Source of the DNA: Citrobacter europaeus
GTDB taxonomy: Bacteria > Pseudomonadota > Gammaproteobacteria > Enterobacterales > Enterobacteriaceae
Assembly (NCBI GenBank): GCA_020099315.1
Contig: CP083650.1
Location: 62,001-126,000, forward strand
DNA: 64,000 nucleotides
Direction of reading: 5' to 3'
The notes under the pieces were generated by a model that ran no database searches, was not told the origin of the DNA, and was given only the letters and a program-made list of their open reading frames with translations. This document shows, piece after piece, positions 8,632 to 17,462 of this stretch; position 1 is the stretch's first letter, and every line of letters begins with the position of its first letter. The position numbers and the translations under genes were made by a program.

Positions 8632-9345
8632 ATGCGCAAGTTTACGTTGGCACTGAGTGCCGTTTGTTTATTGTTCACGCTAAATCAGCCAGCCCAGGCG
8701 TTAGTTTCCTCTCCCTCTCAGCTTAATCCAGGCACCAACGTTGCAAAACTCGCTGAGCAGGCACCCATTCACTGGGTCTCCGTGGCACAAATTGAAAACA
8801 GTCTGACCGGACGCCCGCCGATGGCCGTCGGGTTTGATATTGATGACACCGTCCTCTTTTCCAGCCCTGGCTTCTGGCGCGGTAAAAAAACGTATTCCCC
8901 GGATAGTGAGGATTACCTGAAGAATCCGGCTTTCTGGGAAAAAATGAACAATGGCTGGGACGAATTCAGCATTCCAAAAGAGGTCGCTCGTCAGCTGATT
9001 GACATGCACGTGCGTCGCGGCGACAGCATTTTTTTCGTAACCGGGCGTAGCCAGACGAAAACGGAAACCGTGTCGAAAACGCTGTCCGATAACTTTCACA
9101 TCCCGGCTGGTAATATGAATCCAGTCATTTTTGCCGGTGATAAGCCGGGTCAGAACACCAAAACGCAGTGGCTGCAGGATAAAAATGTCCGCATGTTCTA
9201 CGGTGACTCTGATAATGACATCACCGCCGCTCGCGACGTAGGTATTCGCGGTATTCGTATTTTGCGCGCCTCTAATTCCACGTATAAACCGCTGCCGCAG
9301 GCCGGTGCGTTTGGTGAAGAGGTGATCGTCAACTCGGAGTACTGA
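8632..9345 (+). CDS. aphA: AphA, periplasmic class B acid phosphatase
   Basis: 237 residues. An N-terminal signal peptide (about 1-23, cleaved after AQA) exports the enzyme to the periplasm. It is a HAD-superfamily phosphatase/phosphotransferase: motif 1 FDIDDTVLFS has the nucleophile and the general acid Asp, motif 2 FVTGRS, and motif 4 YGDSDNDI binds Mg2+. It hydrolyses 3'- and 5'-nucleotides and other monoesters as a homotetramer. The start follows TTAGGGAAAAAT. Confidence 0.96.
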   Translation: MRKFTLALSAVCLLFTLNQPAQALVSSPSQLNPGTNVAKLAEQAPIHWVSVAQIENSLTGRPPMAVGFDIDDTVLFSSPGFWRGKKTYSPDSEDYLKNPAFWEKMNNGWDEFSIPKEVARQLIDMHVRRGDSIFFVTGRSQTKTETVSKTLSDNFHIPAGNMNPVIFAGDKPGQNTKTQWLQDKNVRMFYGDSDNDITAARDVGIRGIRILRASNSTYKPLPQAGAFGEEVIVNSEY

Positions 9346-9465
9346 GACCATCGATTGCTGGTTTTTTAAACAAATTTACGTTCACGGCTTTTACCTTTTG
9401 CGGACTTGCTGCACACTGAATAAAAGATGTTCTCATTAGGCAATATGCTGGTAAGGGGAATAAAG

Positions 9466-9822
9466 ATGACGAATTCGGAGTTGCTGCAATACTGCATGGC
9501 AAAAACGGGCGCGGAGCAGAGCGTTCACAGTGACTGGAAGGCCACCCAGATCAAAGTCGAAGATGTGCTCTTTGCCATGGTAAAAGAGGTGGAAGAACGC
9601 CCTGCGGTGTCTCTGAAAACCAGCCCGGAGCTGGCAGAGTTGTTACGTCAGCAGCATAGCGATGTACGACCAAGCCGACATCTCAATAAAGCGCACTGGA
9701 GTACGGTGTATCTGGATGGCTCGCTGCCGGATTCGCAAATCTACTATCTGGTAGACGCCTCCTATCAGCAGGCCGTCAACACGCTGCCGGAAGATAAACG
9801 CCGGATACTGGCGCAGCCCTGA
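9466..9822 (+). CDS. yjbR: YjbR, MmcQ/YjbR family DNA-binding-like protein
   Basis: 118 residues, the E. coli length. The start at 9466 follows GTAAGGGGAATAAAG; the 9427 ATG would add 13 residues not in the family. MmcQ/YjbR proteins have a double-wing fold with a cysteine-free basic surface (RHLNKAHWSTVYLDGSLPD motif); the function is uncertain though DNA binding has been suggested. In E. coli yjbQ lies just upstream; here only 120 bases separate aphA and yjbR, so yjbQ is missing. Confidence 0.9.
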   Translation: MTNSELLQYCMAKTGAEQSVHSDWKATQIKVEDVLFAMVKEVEERPAVSLKTSPELAELLRQQHSDVRPSRHLNKAHWSTVYLDGSLPDSQIYYLVDASYQQAVNTLPEDKRRILAQP

Positions 9823-9830
9823 TCCGTTTC

Positions 9831-9905
9831 GCCGGATGCGGCGCAAGCGCCTTATCCGGCCTACAAGCAATTATGCATATTCTGTAGGCCAGACAAGTGT
9901 TGCGC
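9831..9905. repeat. BIME (paired REP), yjbR-uvrA
   Basis: GCCGGATGCGGCGCAAGCGCC..ATCCGGCCTAC and an inverted, degenerate GTAGGCCAGACAAG unit lie between the convergent yjbR and uvrA genes. Confidence 0.8.
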
Positions 9906-9907
9906 AA

Positions 9908-12730
9908 TTACAACAACGGTTTGAGGAAGCGTGCCGTGTGTGAGGCTTCACACTCAGCGACCGTTTCTGGCGTACCGGAGACGAGAATTTCTCCACCGCC
10001 GCTTCCGCCTTCCGGACCAAGATCGACAATCCAGTCTGCGGTCTTAATCACGTCCAGATTGTGCTCAATCACCACGATGGTGTTGCCCTGATCCCGGAGC
10101 TGGTGCAGCACGTCCAGTAGTTGCTGAATATCCGCAAAATGCAGACCGGTGGTCGGTTCGTCGAGAATATACAGCGTTTGCCCGGTACCGCGTTTGGAGA
10201 GCTCGCGCGCCAGCTTCACGCGCTGCGCCTCACCGCCTGAGAGCGTGGTAGCGGACTGACCCAGTCGAATGTACGTCAGGCCAACGTCCATCAGCGTTTG
10301 CAGCTTACGCGCCAGCGCCGGAACGGCATCGAAGAACTCACGCGCTTCTTCAATGGTCATATCCAGCACTTCGTGAATGGTCTTGCCCTTGTACTTAATC
10401 TCCAGCGTTTCGCGGTTATAGCGCTTGCCTTTGCACTGATCGCACGGCACATAGATATCCGGCAGAAAGTGCATTTCGACTTTGATCACCCCGTCGCCCT
10501 GACAGGCTTCACAGCGTCCGCCGCGAACGTTAAAGCTGAAACGACCCGGCGTATAACCGCGCGCACGCGATTCCGGGACACCGGCAAACAGTTCGCGCAC
10601 TGGCGTAAACACGCCGGTGTAGGTCGCCGGGTTAGAGCGCGGCGTACGGCCAATCGGGCTTTGGTCAATGTCGATCACTTTGTCGAAATGTTCCAGACCC
10701 TGAACGTCGCGATATGGCGCAGGTTCAGCCAGCGTAGCGCCGTTCAGCGCTGTCTGCGCAATCGGGAACAGCGTGTCGTTAATCAGCGTCGATTTACCCG
10801 AACCGGAAACCCCGGTAATGCAGGTAAATAAACCAACCGGCAGCGTCAGGGTGACATCTTTCAGGTTGTTGCCGCGCGCGCCGGTGAGCTTCAGCACTTT
10901 TTCCGGATCGGCTGCCACGCGCTGTTTCGGTACTTCAATTTTGCGCTTACCGCTCATGTACTGGCCGGTCAGCGACTCAGGCACCGCCATGATATCTTTC
11001 AGCGTACCTTCGGCAACCACCTGGCCGCCGTGAACGCCAGCACCGGGACCGATATCGATAACGTGGTCAGCGGCGCGAATCGCGTCTTCATCGTGCTCGA
11101 CCACAATAACCGTATTACCCAGATTACGCAGGTGGATAAGCGTACCCAGCAGACGTTCGTTATCGCGCTGATGCAGACCAATAGACGGCTCATCCAGTAC
11201 GTACATTACGCCGACCAGACCTGCGCCGATCTGGCTTGCCAGACGAATTCGCTGGGCTTCGCCGCCGGAGAGCGTTTCCGCTGAACGCGACAGCGTCAGG
11301 TAGTTGAGGCCGACGTTGACCAGGAATTTCAGACGATCGCCAATCTCTTTAAGAATTTTTTCTGCAATTTTCGCCCGCTGACCCGCAAGCTTCAGATTGT
11401 TGAAGAAATCCATCGCATGACCGATGCTCATGTCGGAAATCGCGGGCAGCGGCGTATTTTCAACAAATACGTGGCGGGCTTCCCGGCGTAAACGCGTCCC
11501 TTCACAGCTGGCGCATGGTCGGTTGCTGATGAATTTGGCGAGTTCTTCACGTACCGCGCTGGACTCCGTCTCTTTATAACGACGCTCCATGTTGTGCAAT
11601 ACGCCTTCAAACGGATGGCGACGTACGGATGTATCGCCGCGATCGTTCATATATTTAAATTCGATATTCTCTTTACCGGAACCGTACAGCACCACTTTAT
11701 GCACGGCAGGGTTGAGGCTGGCCCATGGGGCTTCGACGTCGAACTTATAGTGTTCCGCCAGTGACTTAAGCATCTGGAAGTAATAGAAGTTACGACGATC
11801 CCAGCCGCGGATAGCACCGCCGGCCAGCGACAGTTCCGGATTTTGGATCACCCGGTCAGGATCGAAATACTGCTGCACGCCGAGACCGTCACAGGTCGGG
11901 CATGCGCCAGCCGGGTTATTAAACGAGAACAGACGAGGTTCCAGTTCGCGCATGCTGTAGCCGCAGATCGGGCAGGCGAAGTTGGCGGAGAACAGCAGTT
12001 CTTCCGCTTTTGGATCGTCCATATCGGCGACCACCGCCGTACCTCCGGACAGTTCCAGCGCGGTTTCAAAGGATTCCGCCAGGCGCTGGGTGAGATCGTC
12101 GCGTACTTTAAAGCGGTCAATCACCACTTCAATCGTGTGTTTCTTTTGCAACTCAAGCTTGGGCGGATCGGAAAGGTCGCACACTTCACCATCGATACGG
12201 GCGCGGATATAGCCCTGGCCTGCCAGGTTTTCCAGCGTTTTGGTGTGCTCCCCTTTACGCTCTTTAATTACCGGCGCCAGTAGCATCAGACGCTTGCCTT
12301 CCGGCTGCGACAGGACGTTGTCCACCATCTGGCTAACGGTTTGCGCCGCCAGGGGGACGTCGTGATCCGGGCAGCGCGGCTCGCCAACGCGGGCAAACAG
12401 CAGGCGCAGATAGTCGTGAATTTCGGTAATGGTACCTACCGTGGATCGCGGGTTGTGGGACGTCGATTTTTGTTCAATTGAGATGGCGGGAGACAGCCCC
12501 TCAATGTGGTCGACATCCGGCTTTTCCATCAGCGACAGAAACTGACGCGCGTACGCGGAAAGGGATTCAACGTAACGACGCTGCCCTTCGGCATACAAGG
12601 TGTCGAAAGCGAGCGAAGATTTGCCTGAGCCCGAAAGCCCGGTGACGACAATCAGCTTGTCGCGCGGGATGACGAGGTTGATGTTTTTGAGATTATGGGT
12701 GCGGGCGCCCCGAACTTCGATCTTATCCAT
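9908..12730 (-). CDS. uvrA: UvrA, excision nuclease DNA-damage sensor
   Basis: 940 residues, as in E. coli. UvrA is a dimeric ABC-type ATPase that finds bulky lesions and loads UvrB in nucleotide excision repair. Two ABC modules are visible: Walker A GLSGSGKSSLAFDTL (about 31) and GVSGSGKSTLINDTL (about 640), and two signature motifs, TLSGGEAQRIRLA and TLSGGEAQRVKLA. Zinc-binding cysteine pairs (CPICGYS..CPTCDG, CEACQGDG..CDQC) are intact. It is divergent from ssb with a LexA box between them, giving SOS induction. Confidence 0.98.
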   Translation of the reverse strand: MDKIEVRGARTHNLKNINLVIPRDKLIVVTGLSGSGKSSLAFDTLYAEGQRRYVESLSAYARQFLSLMEKPDVDHIEGLSPAISIEQKSTSHNPRSTVGTITEIHDYLRLLFARVGEPRCPDHDVPLAAQTVSQMVDNVLSQPEGKRLMLLAPVIKERKGEHTKTLENLAGQGYIRARIDGEVCDLSDPPKLELQKKHTIEVVIDRFKVRDDLTQRLAESFETALELSGGTAVVADMDDPKAEELLFSANFACPICGYSMRELEPRLFSFNNPAGACPTCDGLGVQQYFDPDRVIQNPELSLAGGAIRGWDRRNFYYFQMLKSLAEHYKFDVEAPWASLNPAVHKVVLYGSGKENIEFKYMNDRGDTSVRRHPFEGVLHNMERRYKETESSAVREELAKFISNRPCASCEGTRLRREARHVFVENTPLPAISDMSIGHAMDFFNNLKLAGQRAKIAEKILKEIGDRLKFLVNVGLNYLTLSRSAETLSGGEAQRIRLASQIGAGLVGVMYVLDEPSIGLHQRDNERLLGTLIHLRNLGNTVIVVEHDEDAIRAADHVIDIGPGAGVHGGQVVAEGTLKDIMAVPESLTGQYMSGKRKIEVPKQRVAADPEKVLKLTGARGNNLKDVTLTLPVGLFTCITGVSGSGKSTLINDTLFPIAQTALNGATLAEPAPYRDVQGLEHFDKVIDIDQSPIGRTPRSNPATYTGVFTPVRELFAGVPESRARGYTPGRFSFNVRGGRCEACQGDGVIKVEMHFLPDIYVPCDQCKGKRYNRETLEIKYKGKTIHEVLDMTIEEAREFFDAVPALARKLQTLMDVGLTYIRLGQSATTLSGGEAQRVKLARELSKRGTGQTLYILDEPTTGLHFADIQQLLDVLHQLRDQGNTIVVIEHNLDVIKTADWIVDLGPEGGSGGGEILVSGTPETVAECEASHTARFLKPLL

Positions 12731-12815
12731 TCATCTTTCCCGGATTAAACGCTTTTTTGCCTGGCTGCATGGTGCTACCGGCGATCACAAACGGTTAATT
12801 ATGACACAACCTGAC

Positions 12816-12831
12816 CTGAATGGATATACAG
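12816..12831. promoter_or_regulatory. LexA operator (SOS box) shared by uvrA and ssb
   Basis: CTGAATGGATATACAG has the obligatory CTG-N10-CAG form with an AT-rich core and lies between the divergent uvrA and ssb genes, where E. coli has a functional SOS box. Confidence 0.88.
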
Positions 12832-12981
12832 TATTGGAATGCAAAACGCAGATGCCTGTGCAACAATGTCCGTCCGGGGTTGTTTACTGGAATCGATCTC
12901 GCAACGTAGTAAAAGCGCTATTGGAAATGCTACAATCCCGCGCTTACACTTATTCAGTAACGTTTTTCAGGAGACACGATC

Positions 12982-13506
12982 ATGGCCAGCAGAGGCGTAA
13001 ACAAGGTGATTCTCGTCGGTAATCTGGGCCAGGACCCGGAAGTACGCTATATGCCGAATGGTGGCGCAGTCGCCAACATTACGCTGGCTACTTCCGAATC
13101 CTGGCGTGATAAAGCGACCGGCGAAATGAAAGAGCAGACTGAATGGCACCGTGTTGTGCTGTTTGGCAAACTGGCTGAAGTGGCCAGCGAATATCTGCGT
13201 AAAGGTTCCCAGGTCTATATCGAAGGTCAGCTGCGTACCCGCAAATGGACCGACCAATCCGGCGTAGAAAAGTACACCACTGAAGTTGTGGTGAACGTTG
13301 GCGGCACCATGCAAATGCTGGGCGGTCGTCAGGGTGGTGGTGCTCCGGCAGGTGGCGGCCAGCAGCAGGGTGGTTGGGGTCAGCCTCAGCAGCCTCAGGG
13401 CGGCAATCAGTTCAGCGGCGGCGCGCAGTCTCGTCCGCAGCAGTCAGCTCCGGCGGCGCCTTCTAACGAGCCGCCGATGGATTTCGACGACGATATTCCG
13501 TTCTAA
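12982..13506 (+). CDS. ssb: Ssb, single-stranded DNA-binding protein
   Basis: 174 residues. The N-terminal OB fold (about 1-112; NKVILVGNLGQDPEVRYMP, WHRVVLFGKLAEVASEYLRKG) binds ssDNA as a tetramer. A Gly/Gln/Pro-rich disordered linker (about 115-160) leads to the acidic tip PPMDFDDDIPF that recruits partners such as PriA, RecQ and the chi subunit. The tip is identical to that of E. coli. It is transcribed away from uvrA and followed by a hairpin terminator. Confidence 0.98.
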   Translation: MASRGVNKVILVGNLGQDPEVRYMPNGGAVANITLATSESWRDKATGEMKEQTEWHRVVLFGKLAEVASEYLRKGSQVYIEGQLRTRKWTDQSGVEKYTTEVVVNVGGTMQMLGGRQGGGAPAGGGQQQGGWGQPQQPQGGNQFSGGAQSRPQQSAPAAPSNEPPMDFDDDIPF

Positions 13507-13529
13507 TCCCTCTGCATTTCGCTGACAAT

Positions 13530-13559
13530 TATGGCTACCTCAGGATTGGGGTAGCCATA
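13530..13559. terminator. Hairpin between ssb and yjcB
   Basis: ATGGCTACC/GGTAGCCAT stem (13531-13539 with 13550-13558), shared by the convergent ssb and yjcB genes; the flanking T-runs are short. Confidence 0.6.
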
Positions 13560-13572
13560 TGCAATTCCGTTA

Positions 13573-13854
13573 TTAGTTCAACACCATCGGCCAGTCTGGC
13601 GGTGTATGGCTCATCACTTCAACCATCACGGTTTCAATGTTCTTCCAGATTGCGGACATATCCACCAGGGTTATGCCGAGTAATCCGGTTGCAAACCAGC
13701 AGGCAAAAACCAGCCCTAAACCGCTGCTAATGACGGCCAGGCCAATATAATCTGATTTACGAAAACGGATATTGAGCGTACTGGCTAAAAACATCAGCAC
13801 CGCGCTGAGTAATTGCCACCGCAGTAGAACCACACCAGTTGTTATCGTTGCCAT
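13573..13854 (-). CDS. yjcB: YjcB, small inner-membrane protein of unknown function
   Basis: 93 residues, the length of E. coli YjcB and clearly orthologous (TTGVVLLRWQLLSAVLMFLAS, NIRFRKSDYIGLAVISSGLG). Two strongly hydrophobic segments (about 8-26 and 37-61) predict a double-spanning inner-membrane protein with an acidic C-terminal tail. No function is known. It faces ssb and is transcribed from the long AT-rich gap that also precedes pdeC. Confidence 0.85.
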   Translation of the reverse strand: MATITTGVVLLRWQLLSAVLMFLASTLNIRFRKSDYIGLAVISSGLGLVFACWFATGLLGITLVDMSAIWKNIETVMVEVMSHTPPDWPMVLN

Positions 13855-14405
13855 GAAAAACGTCCTCAGAAAGTCTGGATGCCCAGGACAGCGCGGGGGT
13901 GTTCACCGAGGGTGTAGTACTCTGGCTATCGACGGGCAATAACATGAATGAAACATTGTTTCTGTTACATAATTTTTGTGAACTATATCACATATGCTCG
14001 TTTGTTCACCAGTACTGGACGTGATTTTTGCAGGATGAAAACCCTGTTTACTGTGTGGTTATATTCAACCAGGTAATGATACTAAATAACCAATCTTAAA
14101 GGTGCATTTACATTACCTGTTTAATTTATCCTAAATTAATCGTTAAAAAAATTTAATGAATTTCTTAAATCTTACCAGGATAATGCTCATAAAAAATTAC
14201 TCCTTGGGGATAATAACGTTATGAAATAAGCATAACTTTAAGTTTGCCTTACGGAAAAATAATATCATCATCAACTATTATCAGACTTTTACATAGAGAA
14301 GTCTGTTGCTAATACTGATAGATTCATGCAACTTAATCAGTCGGTGTTTATTGCATCTTGCCTTAATGGGTTCTGGCATATACGAAACAGGGAAATTGGG
14401 CTGAC
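13855..14405. other. 550-base AT-rich intergenic region, yjcB/pdeC
   Basis: This divergent regulatory gap has no ORF I can support. It contains a consensus CRP site at 13977-13992 and many A/T tracts. No repeat or tRNA is seen. Confidence 0.6.
13977..13992. promoter_or_regulatory. CRP-binding site, perfect half-sites
   Basis: TGTGA-ACTATA-TCACA has both conserved pentamers intact. It lies 122 bases from the yjcB start and about 415 bases from the pdeC start, so cAMP-CRP control of yjcB is the simpler reading. Confidence 0.7.
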
Positions 14406-15992
14406 ATGAATCACAGTGCGCGTCGCAAGATGCTGAAGTTCCTGGGAACATTCATGGTGGTATTGCTCCCCGTGGTACTGGCGTTATGGTTTGCTCAAAT
14501 CAGGGCAATGTCCGAAACCCGTAATCAACTTCGTTCTTTTGCTCAACTGGTGTTAAATAAAACTGAACTGGTGATCCAACAAGCCGATTTAGCGCGTGAT
14601 ATGGCCCAGTTGTATCAGGGTAAGATGTGTACCCCGGCACATCAGAAAAATATGCTAAATATTATTCGTGGCCGTTTATATATCAGCGAGCTAATTTATG
14701 CGCAGGGCGATCATTTTTTGTGCTCTACGTCGATGGTGCCGCCTGTCACCTATATTATGCCGACCGCCGACTATAAACGTACGCCGGACGTCTCCATCTA
14801 TTACTATCGCGATACCCCCTTTTTCGCTGGCTACCGAATGACGTATATGCAACGTGGAAACTACGTTGTCGTCATCAACCCATTATCATACAGCGAAGTC
14901 ATGTCAGAGGATCCGGATCTGTCCTGGGGCGTGTACGACACGGTAACGGACACCTTTTTCTCTGCCAGCGAAGGGGCGCATATTGCGCAATTACTGCCAT
15001 TGGTGCGCGGTGAAGCCTCTACCTTCCAACTGGACGATCGCTTCTATACCATCGTGCATTCAGAAAAACGTCCGATTGCGATTATTGCCTCGACCTCAGA
15101 TAAACGCATAAATTCGATTTTCTATCACGAGGCTGCAGTAACGATTCCTTTCGGGGTCATCTGCAGCATCCTGATGCTGTTAATATGGTGGCGCACGCGC
15201 CAGGAATACTTATCTCCTCGCCGCTTGTTAAAACGCGCAATCAAAAAACGTCAACTGCGTCTGCACTACCAGCCGATCATTGATATCAAAAACGGTCAGT
15301 GCGTTGGGGCTGAGGCTCTGCTGCGCTGGCCTGGCGGTAATGGTGAAGTGATGAGCCCGACCGAGTTTATTCCGCTGGCTGAACAAGAGGGAATGATTGA
15401 GCGGATCACGGATTATGTAGTTGAAGAGGTGTTCAACGATTTAGGATACTTTCTTGCCGCGCATCCTCAACTTTATATCTCGATAAATCTCTCGGCTTCT
15501 GACTTTCATTCATCCCGACTCATTGCCCTGATTACCGACAAAAACCGTGAGTACTCTGTGGCGCCCCGGCAAATTAAAGTCGAGGTAACGGAGCGCGGGT
15601 TTATTGATATAGATAAAATGACCCCGGTAATCCAGGCGTTTCGCCAGGCGGGTTATGAAGTGGCGTTTGATGATTTTGGCACGGGATATTCCAATCTACA
15701 TAATTTATCCGCGTTGAATATCGATATCCTGAAGATCGACAAATCGTTTATTAGCACACTGTCCACTAACAGCACCAGTCACCTGATTGCCGAACATATC
15801 ATCGAAATGGCGCAAAGCTTACATCTGAAGATGATTGCGGAAGGGGTAGAGACGAGTGAGCAAATCGAGTGGCTGCGCGAACACGGCGTACAGTATTGTC
15901 AGGGCTGGTATTTCGCGAAAGCACTGCCGTCGCAGGAGTTCATGCAGTGGATACAACGGTCGCCCGCTATACTGACGCAGAGCGGGCAATAA
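14406..15992 (+). CDS. pdeC: PdeC-type CSS-motif c-di-GMP phosphodiesterase
   Basis: 528 residues, the same length as E. coli PdeC (YjcC). A first TM helix (about 10-30), a periplasmic CSS domain with the diagnostic motif (HFLCSTSMV, about 98-106) and an N-terminal partner Cys (MCTPAHQ), a second TM (about 240-258), then a cytoplasmic EAL domain. The EAL signature EALLRW, the DDFGTGYSN loop and downstream K/E residues are intact, so it should hydrolyse c-di-GMP. In E. coli the periplasmic disulfide state regulates activity. It sits next to soxS, convergent. Confidence 0.93.
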   Translation: MNHSARRKMLKFLGTFMVVLLPVVLALWFAQIRAMSETRNQLRSFAQLVLNKTELVIQQADLARDMAQLYQGKMCTPAHQKNMLNIIRGRLYISELIYAQGDHFLCSTSMVPPVTYIMPTADYKRTPDVSIYYYRDTPFFAGYRMTYMQRGNYVVVINPLSYSEVMSEDPDLSWGVYDTVTDTFFSASEGAHIAQLLPLVRGEASTFQLDDRFYTIVHSEKRPIAIIASTSDKRINSIFYHEAAVTIPFGVICSILMLLIWWRTRQEYLSPRRLLKRAIKKRQLRLHYQPIIDIKNGQCVGAEALLRWPGGNGEVMSPTEFIPLAEQEGMIERITDYVVEEVFNDLGYFLAAHPQLYISINLSASDFHSSRLIALITDKNREYSVAPRQIKVEVTERGFIDIDKMTPVIQAFRQAGYEVAFDDFGTGYSNLHNLSALNIDILKIDKSFISTLSTNSTSHLIAEHIIEMAQSLHLKMIAEGVETSEQIEWLREHGVQYCQGWYFAKALPSQEFMQWIQRSPAILTQSGQ

Positions 15993-15994
15993 TC

Positions 15995-16318
15995 TTACAG
16001 GCGATGGCGGTAATCGCTGGGGGTACGATCAAACTCGCGGCGAAACACGCGCGAGAAGGTTTGTTGCGATACATAACCAAGATCCATCGCGATATCGAAA
16101 ATAGGTCGCTCAGTCGTTCGCAGTTCAACAGCGGCCAGTAAAAGTCGACGCTGACGGATGTAGTCACCCAACGTCTGGCGCATCACCGTGCGGAACATTC
16201 TCTGTAAATACCACTTCGAGTAACCTGATTTTTTCGCCACCGCCTCAATGTTCAGCGGCTGATCGATATGGTCGTCAATCCATTCAATAAGGGTCTGAAT
16301 AATCTGCTGATGGGACAT
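15995..16318 (-). CDS. soxS: SoxS, superoxide-response transcription activator
   Basis: 107 residues, a stand-alone AraC/XylS DNA-binding domain with two helix-turn-helix motifs (IEAVAKKSGYSKWYLQRMF and IFDIAMDLGYVSQQTFSRVFRREF). It activates sodA, zwf, fumC, micF and others after redox stress. It stops two bases from the pdeC stop. Its promoter overlaps the SoxR operator in the soxS-soxR gap. Confidence 0.97.
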   Translation of the reverse strand: MSHQQIIQTLIEWIDDHIDQPLNIEAVAKKSGYSKWYLQRMFRTVMRQTLGDYIRQRRLLLAAVELRTTERPIFDIAMDLGYVSQQTFSRVFRREFDRTPSDYRHRL

Positions 16319-16366
16319 AGGGCTGCCTCTTTCTCAGTATTCGATTCGTCGTTTTGTCTGCGGGCG

Positions 16367-16397
16367 AGTATAATTCCTCAAGTTAACTTGAGGTAAA
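16367..16397 (-). promoter_or_regulatory. soxS promoter with embedded SoxR operator
   Basis: On the minus strand a -35 (TTTACC) and a -10 (TATACT) are separated by 19 bases, the overlong spacer typical of MerR-type promoters. The perfect 18-base palindrome CCTCAAGTTAACTTGAGG (16376-16393) lies within it and is the SoxR site. Confidence 0.93.
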
Positions 16398-16404
16398 GCG
16401 ATTT

Positions 16405-16863
16405 ATGGAAAAGAAATTACCCCGGATAAAAGCGCTCCTCACGCCAGGTGAAGTCGCCAGGCGTAGCGGCGTGGCGGTATCAACCCTGCATTTCTATGAA
16501 AGCAAAGGGTTAATCAGCAGTATGCGCAATAGCGGCAATCAGCGCCGATATAAACGTGATGTGTTGCGTTATGTGGCGATTATCAAGATTGCTCAACGCA
16601 TCGGGATCCCTCTGGCCACGATCGGTGACGCGCTCGGCGTATTACCTGAAGGACATTCACTCAGTGCTAAAGAGTGGAAGCAACTCTCTTCGCAATGGCG
16701 TGAAGAGTTGGACCGACGCATTCATACTTTGGTGGCGCTACGCGATGAGCTGGATGGGTGTATTGGTTGCGGTTGTTTGTCACGCAGTGATTGCCCGTTG
16801 CGTAACCCTGGCGATCAGCTTGGCGAGCAGGGGACCGGGGCGCGCCTGCTGGAAGATGATTGA
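16405..16863 (+). CDS. soxR: SoxR, redox-sensing MerR-family regulator
   Basis: 152 residues. An N-terminal MerR winged helix (LTPGEVARRSGVAVSTLHFYESKGLI) is followed by a dimerisation helix and a [2Fe-2S] cluster site, CIGCGCLSRSDC, giving Cys119, 122, 124 and 130 as in E. coli. Oxidation of the cluster by redox-cycling drugs or nitric oxide switches soxS on by untwisting its 19-base spacer. It is divergent from soxS, with 86 bases between them. Confidence 0.97.
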   Translation: MEKKLPRIKALLTPGEVARRSGVAVSTLHFYESKGLISSMRNSGNQRRYKRDVLRYVAIIKIAQRIGIPLATIGDALGVLPEGHSLSAKEWKQLSSQWREELDRRIHTLVALRDELDGCIGCGCLSRSDCPLRNPGDQLGEQGTGARLLEDD

Positions 16864-17004
16864 TTGGTTCAAAAATGTGACGGGTATAAAACTAAAGCGC
16901 CACAGAGGGCGCTTTAGTTTGGTTCCGGTCTTTGTCTTTCACTCTATCCCGCTGGTTCACGGGAGGGTTTCCCCCGACATCAACACCCCTCGGTCGAGCA
17001 CATT
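16864..17004 (-). ncRNA. ryjA: Candidate RyjA-like small RNA
   Basis: In E. coli the ~140-base RyjA RNA is transcribed antisense from just beyond the soxR stop. Here the equivalent position holds a GC-rich, structured stretch ending on the minus strand in a strong hairpin (AACTAAAGCGCC/GGCGCTTTAGTT) followed by TTATA. Position and architecture fit; sequence identity with RyjA was not tested, and the ends are approximate. Confidence 0.4.
16888..16922. terminator. Hairpin terminator after soxR
   Basis: A 12-13 bp stem, AAACTAAAGCGCC ... GGCGCTTTAGTTT, can terminate soxR on the plus strand and the RyjA-like RNA on the minus strand. Confidence 0.8.
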
Positions 17005-17190
17005 AGGGGAGGTTCCGGCCTGTGTTGATAATGTAAGTGTAAGCCACCTCTCTCCATTTGCCAGTGAAATGCTGTTTTTTTAGCCAAAAAATTTTCCGCA
17101 TCTTCACCGATTTTCTTGCGCAAGTTTGCGCGAAAAAGGAACTCCGATGTTGTAATAACTCCGCGAAATTTGTTGCCAGATTGCGCATTG

Positions 17191-17206
17191 ACGATAACGT
17201 TTGCGC
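17191..17206. promoter_or_regulatory. PurR-like operator 1 upstream of ghxP
   Basis: ACGATAACGTTTGCGC matches the PurR consensus ACGCAAACGTTTGCGT at 13 of 16 positions. PurR with bound hypoxanthine or guanine represses purine uptake and synthesis genes in E. coli; yjcD/ghxP is a reported target. Confidence 0.55.
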
Positions 17207-17333
17207 ATCGACTGATTATTTATTGCGCGTTATAAGAAGAAATGAGTAAAAAGCGGCAAAGTTCAGTTGAAAACCAGCGTATGATCGCTGGATAATCGTT
17301 TGCTTTTTTTTACCACCCGTTTTTTATGCGCGG

Positions 17334-17349
17334 AGCTAAACGTTTGCTT
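17334..17349. promoter_or_regulatory. PurR-like operator 2 upstream of ghxP
   Basis: AGCTAAACGTTTGCTT keeps the central AAACGTTTGC core. A related CGTTTGC followed by a T-run occurs 43 bases earlier (17297) and AAAACGTTTAGC occurs at 17389-17400. Confidence 0.5.
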
Positions 17350-17462
17350 TTTTGCGACACCCCTATTGACGCAAACCTGGCACATGGAGAAAACGTTTAG
17401 CAGGCAGTGGATTGTCCAGCACGCATAATGACGAAAAAATAAACTCTCAGGGGATGTTTTCT

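Noticed and set aside
11843..12283. Long ORFs opposite uvrA (also 10298-10831)
   Set aside because: They are complementary-strand shadows of the conserved uvrA coding sequence, with no ribosome sites or family resemblance.
17118..17131. GCGCAAGTTTGCGC palindrome as a PurR operator
   Set aside because: The half-sites are two bases too close compared with the PurR consensus, so it is not counted with the PurR-like sites.
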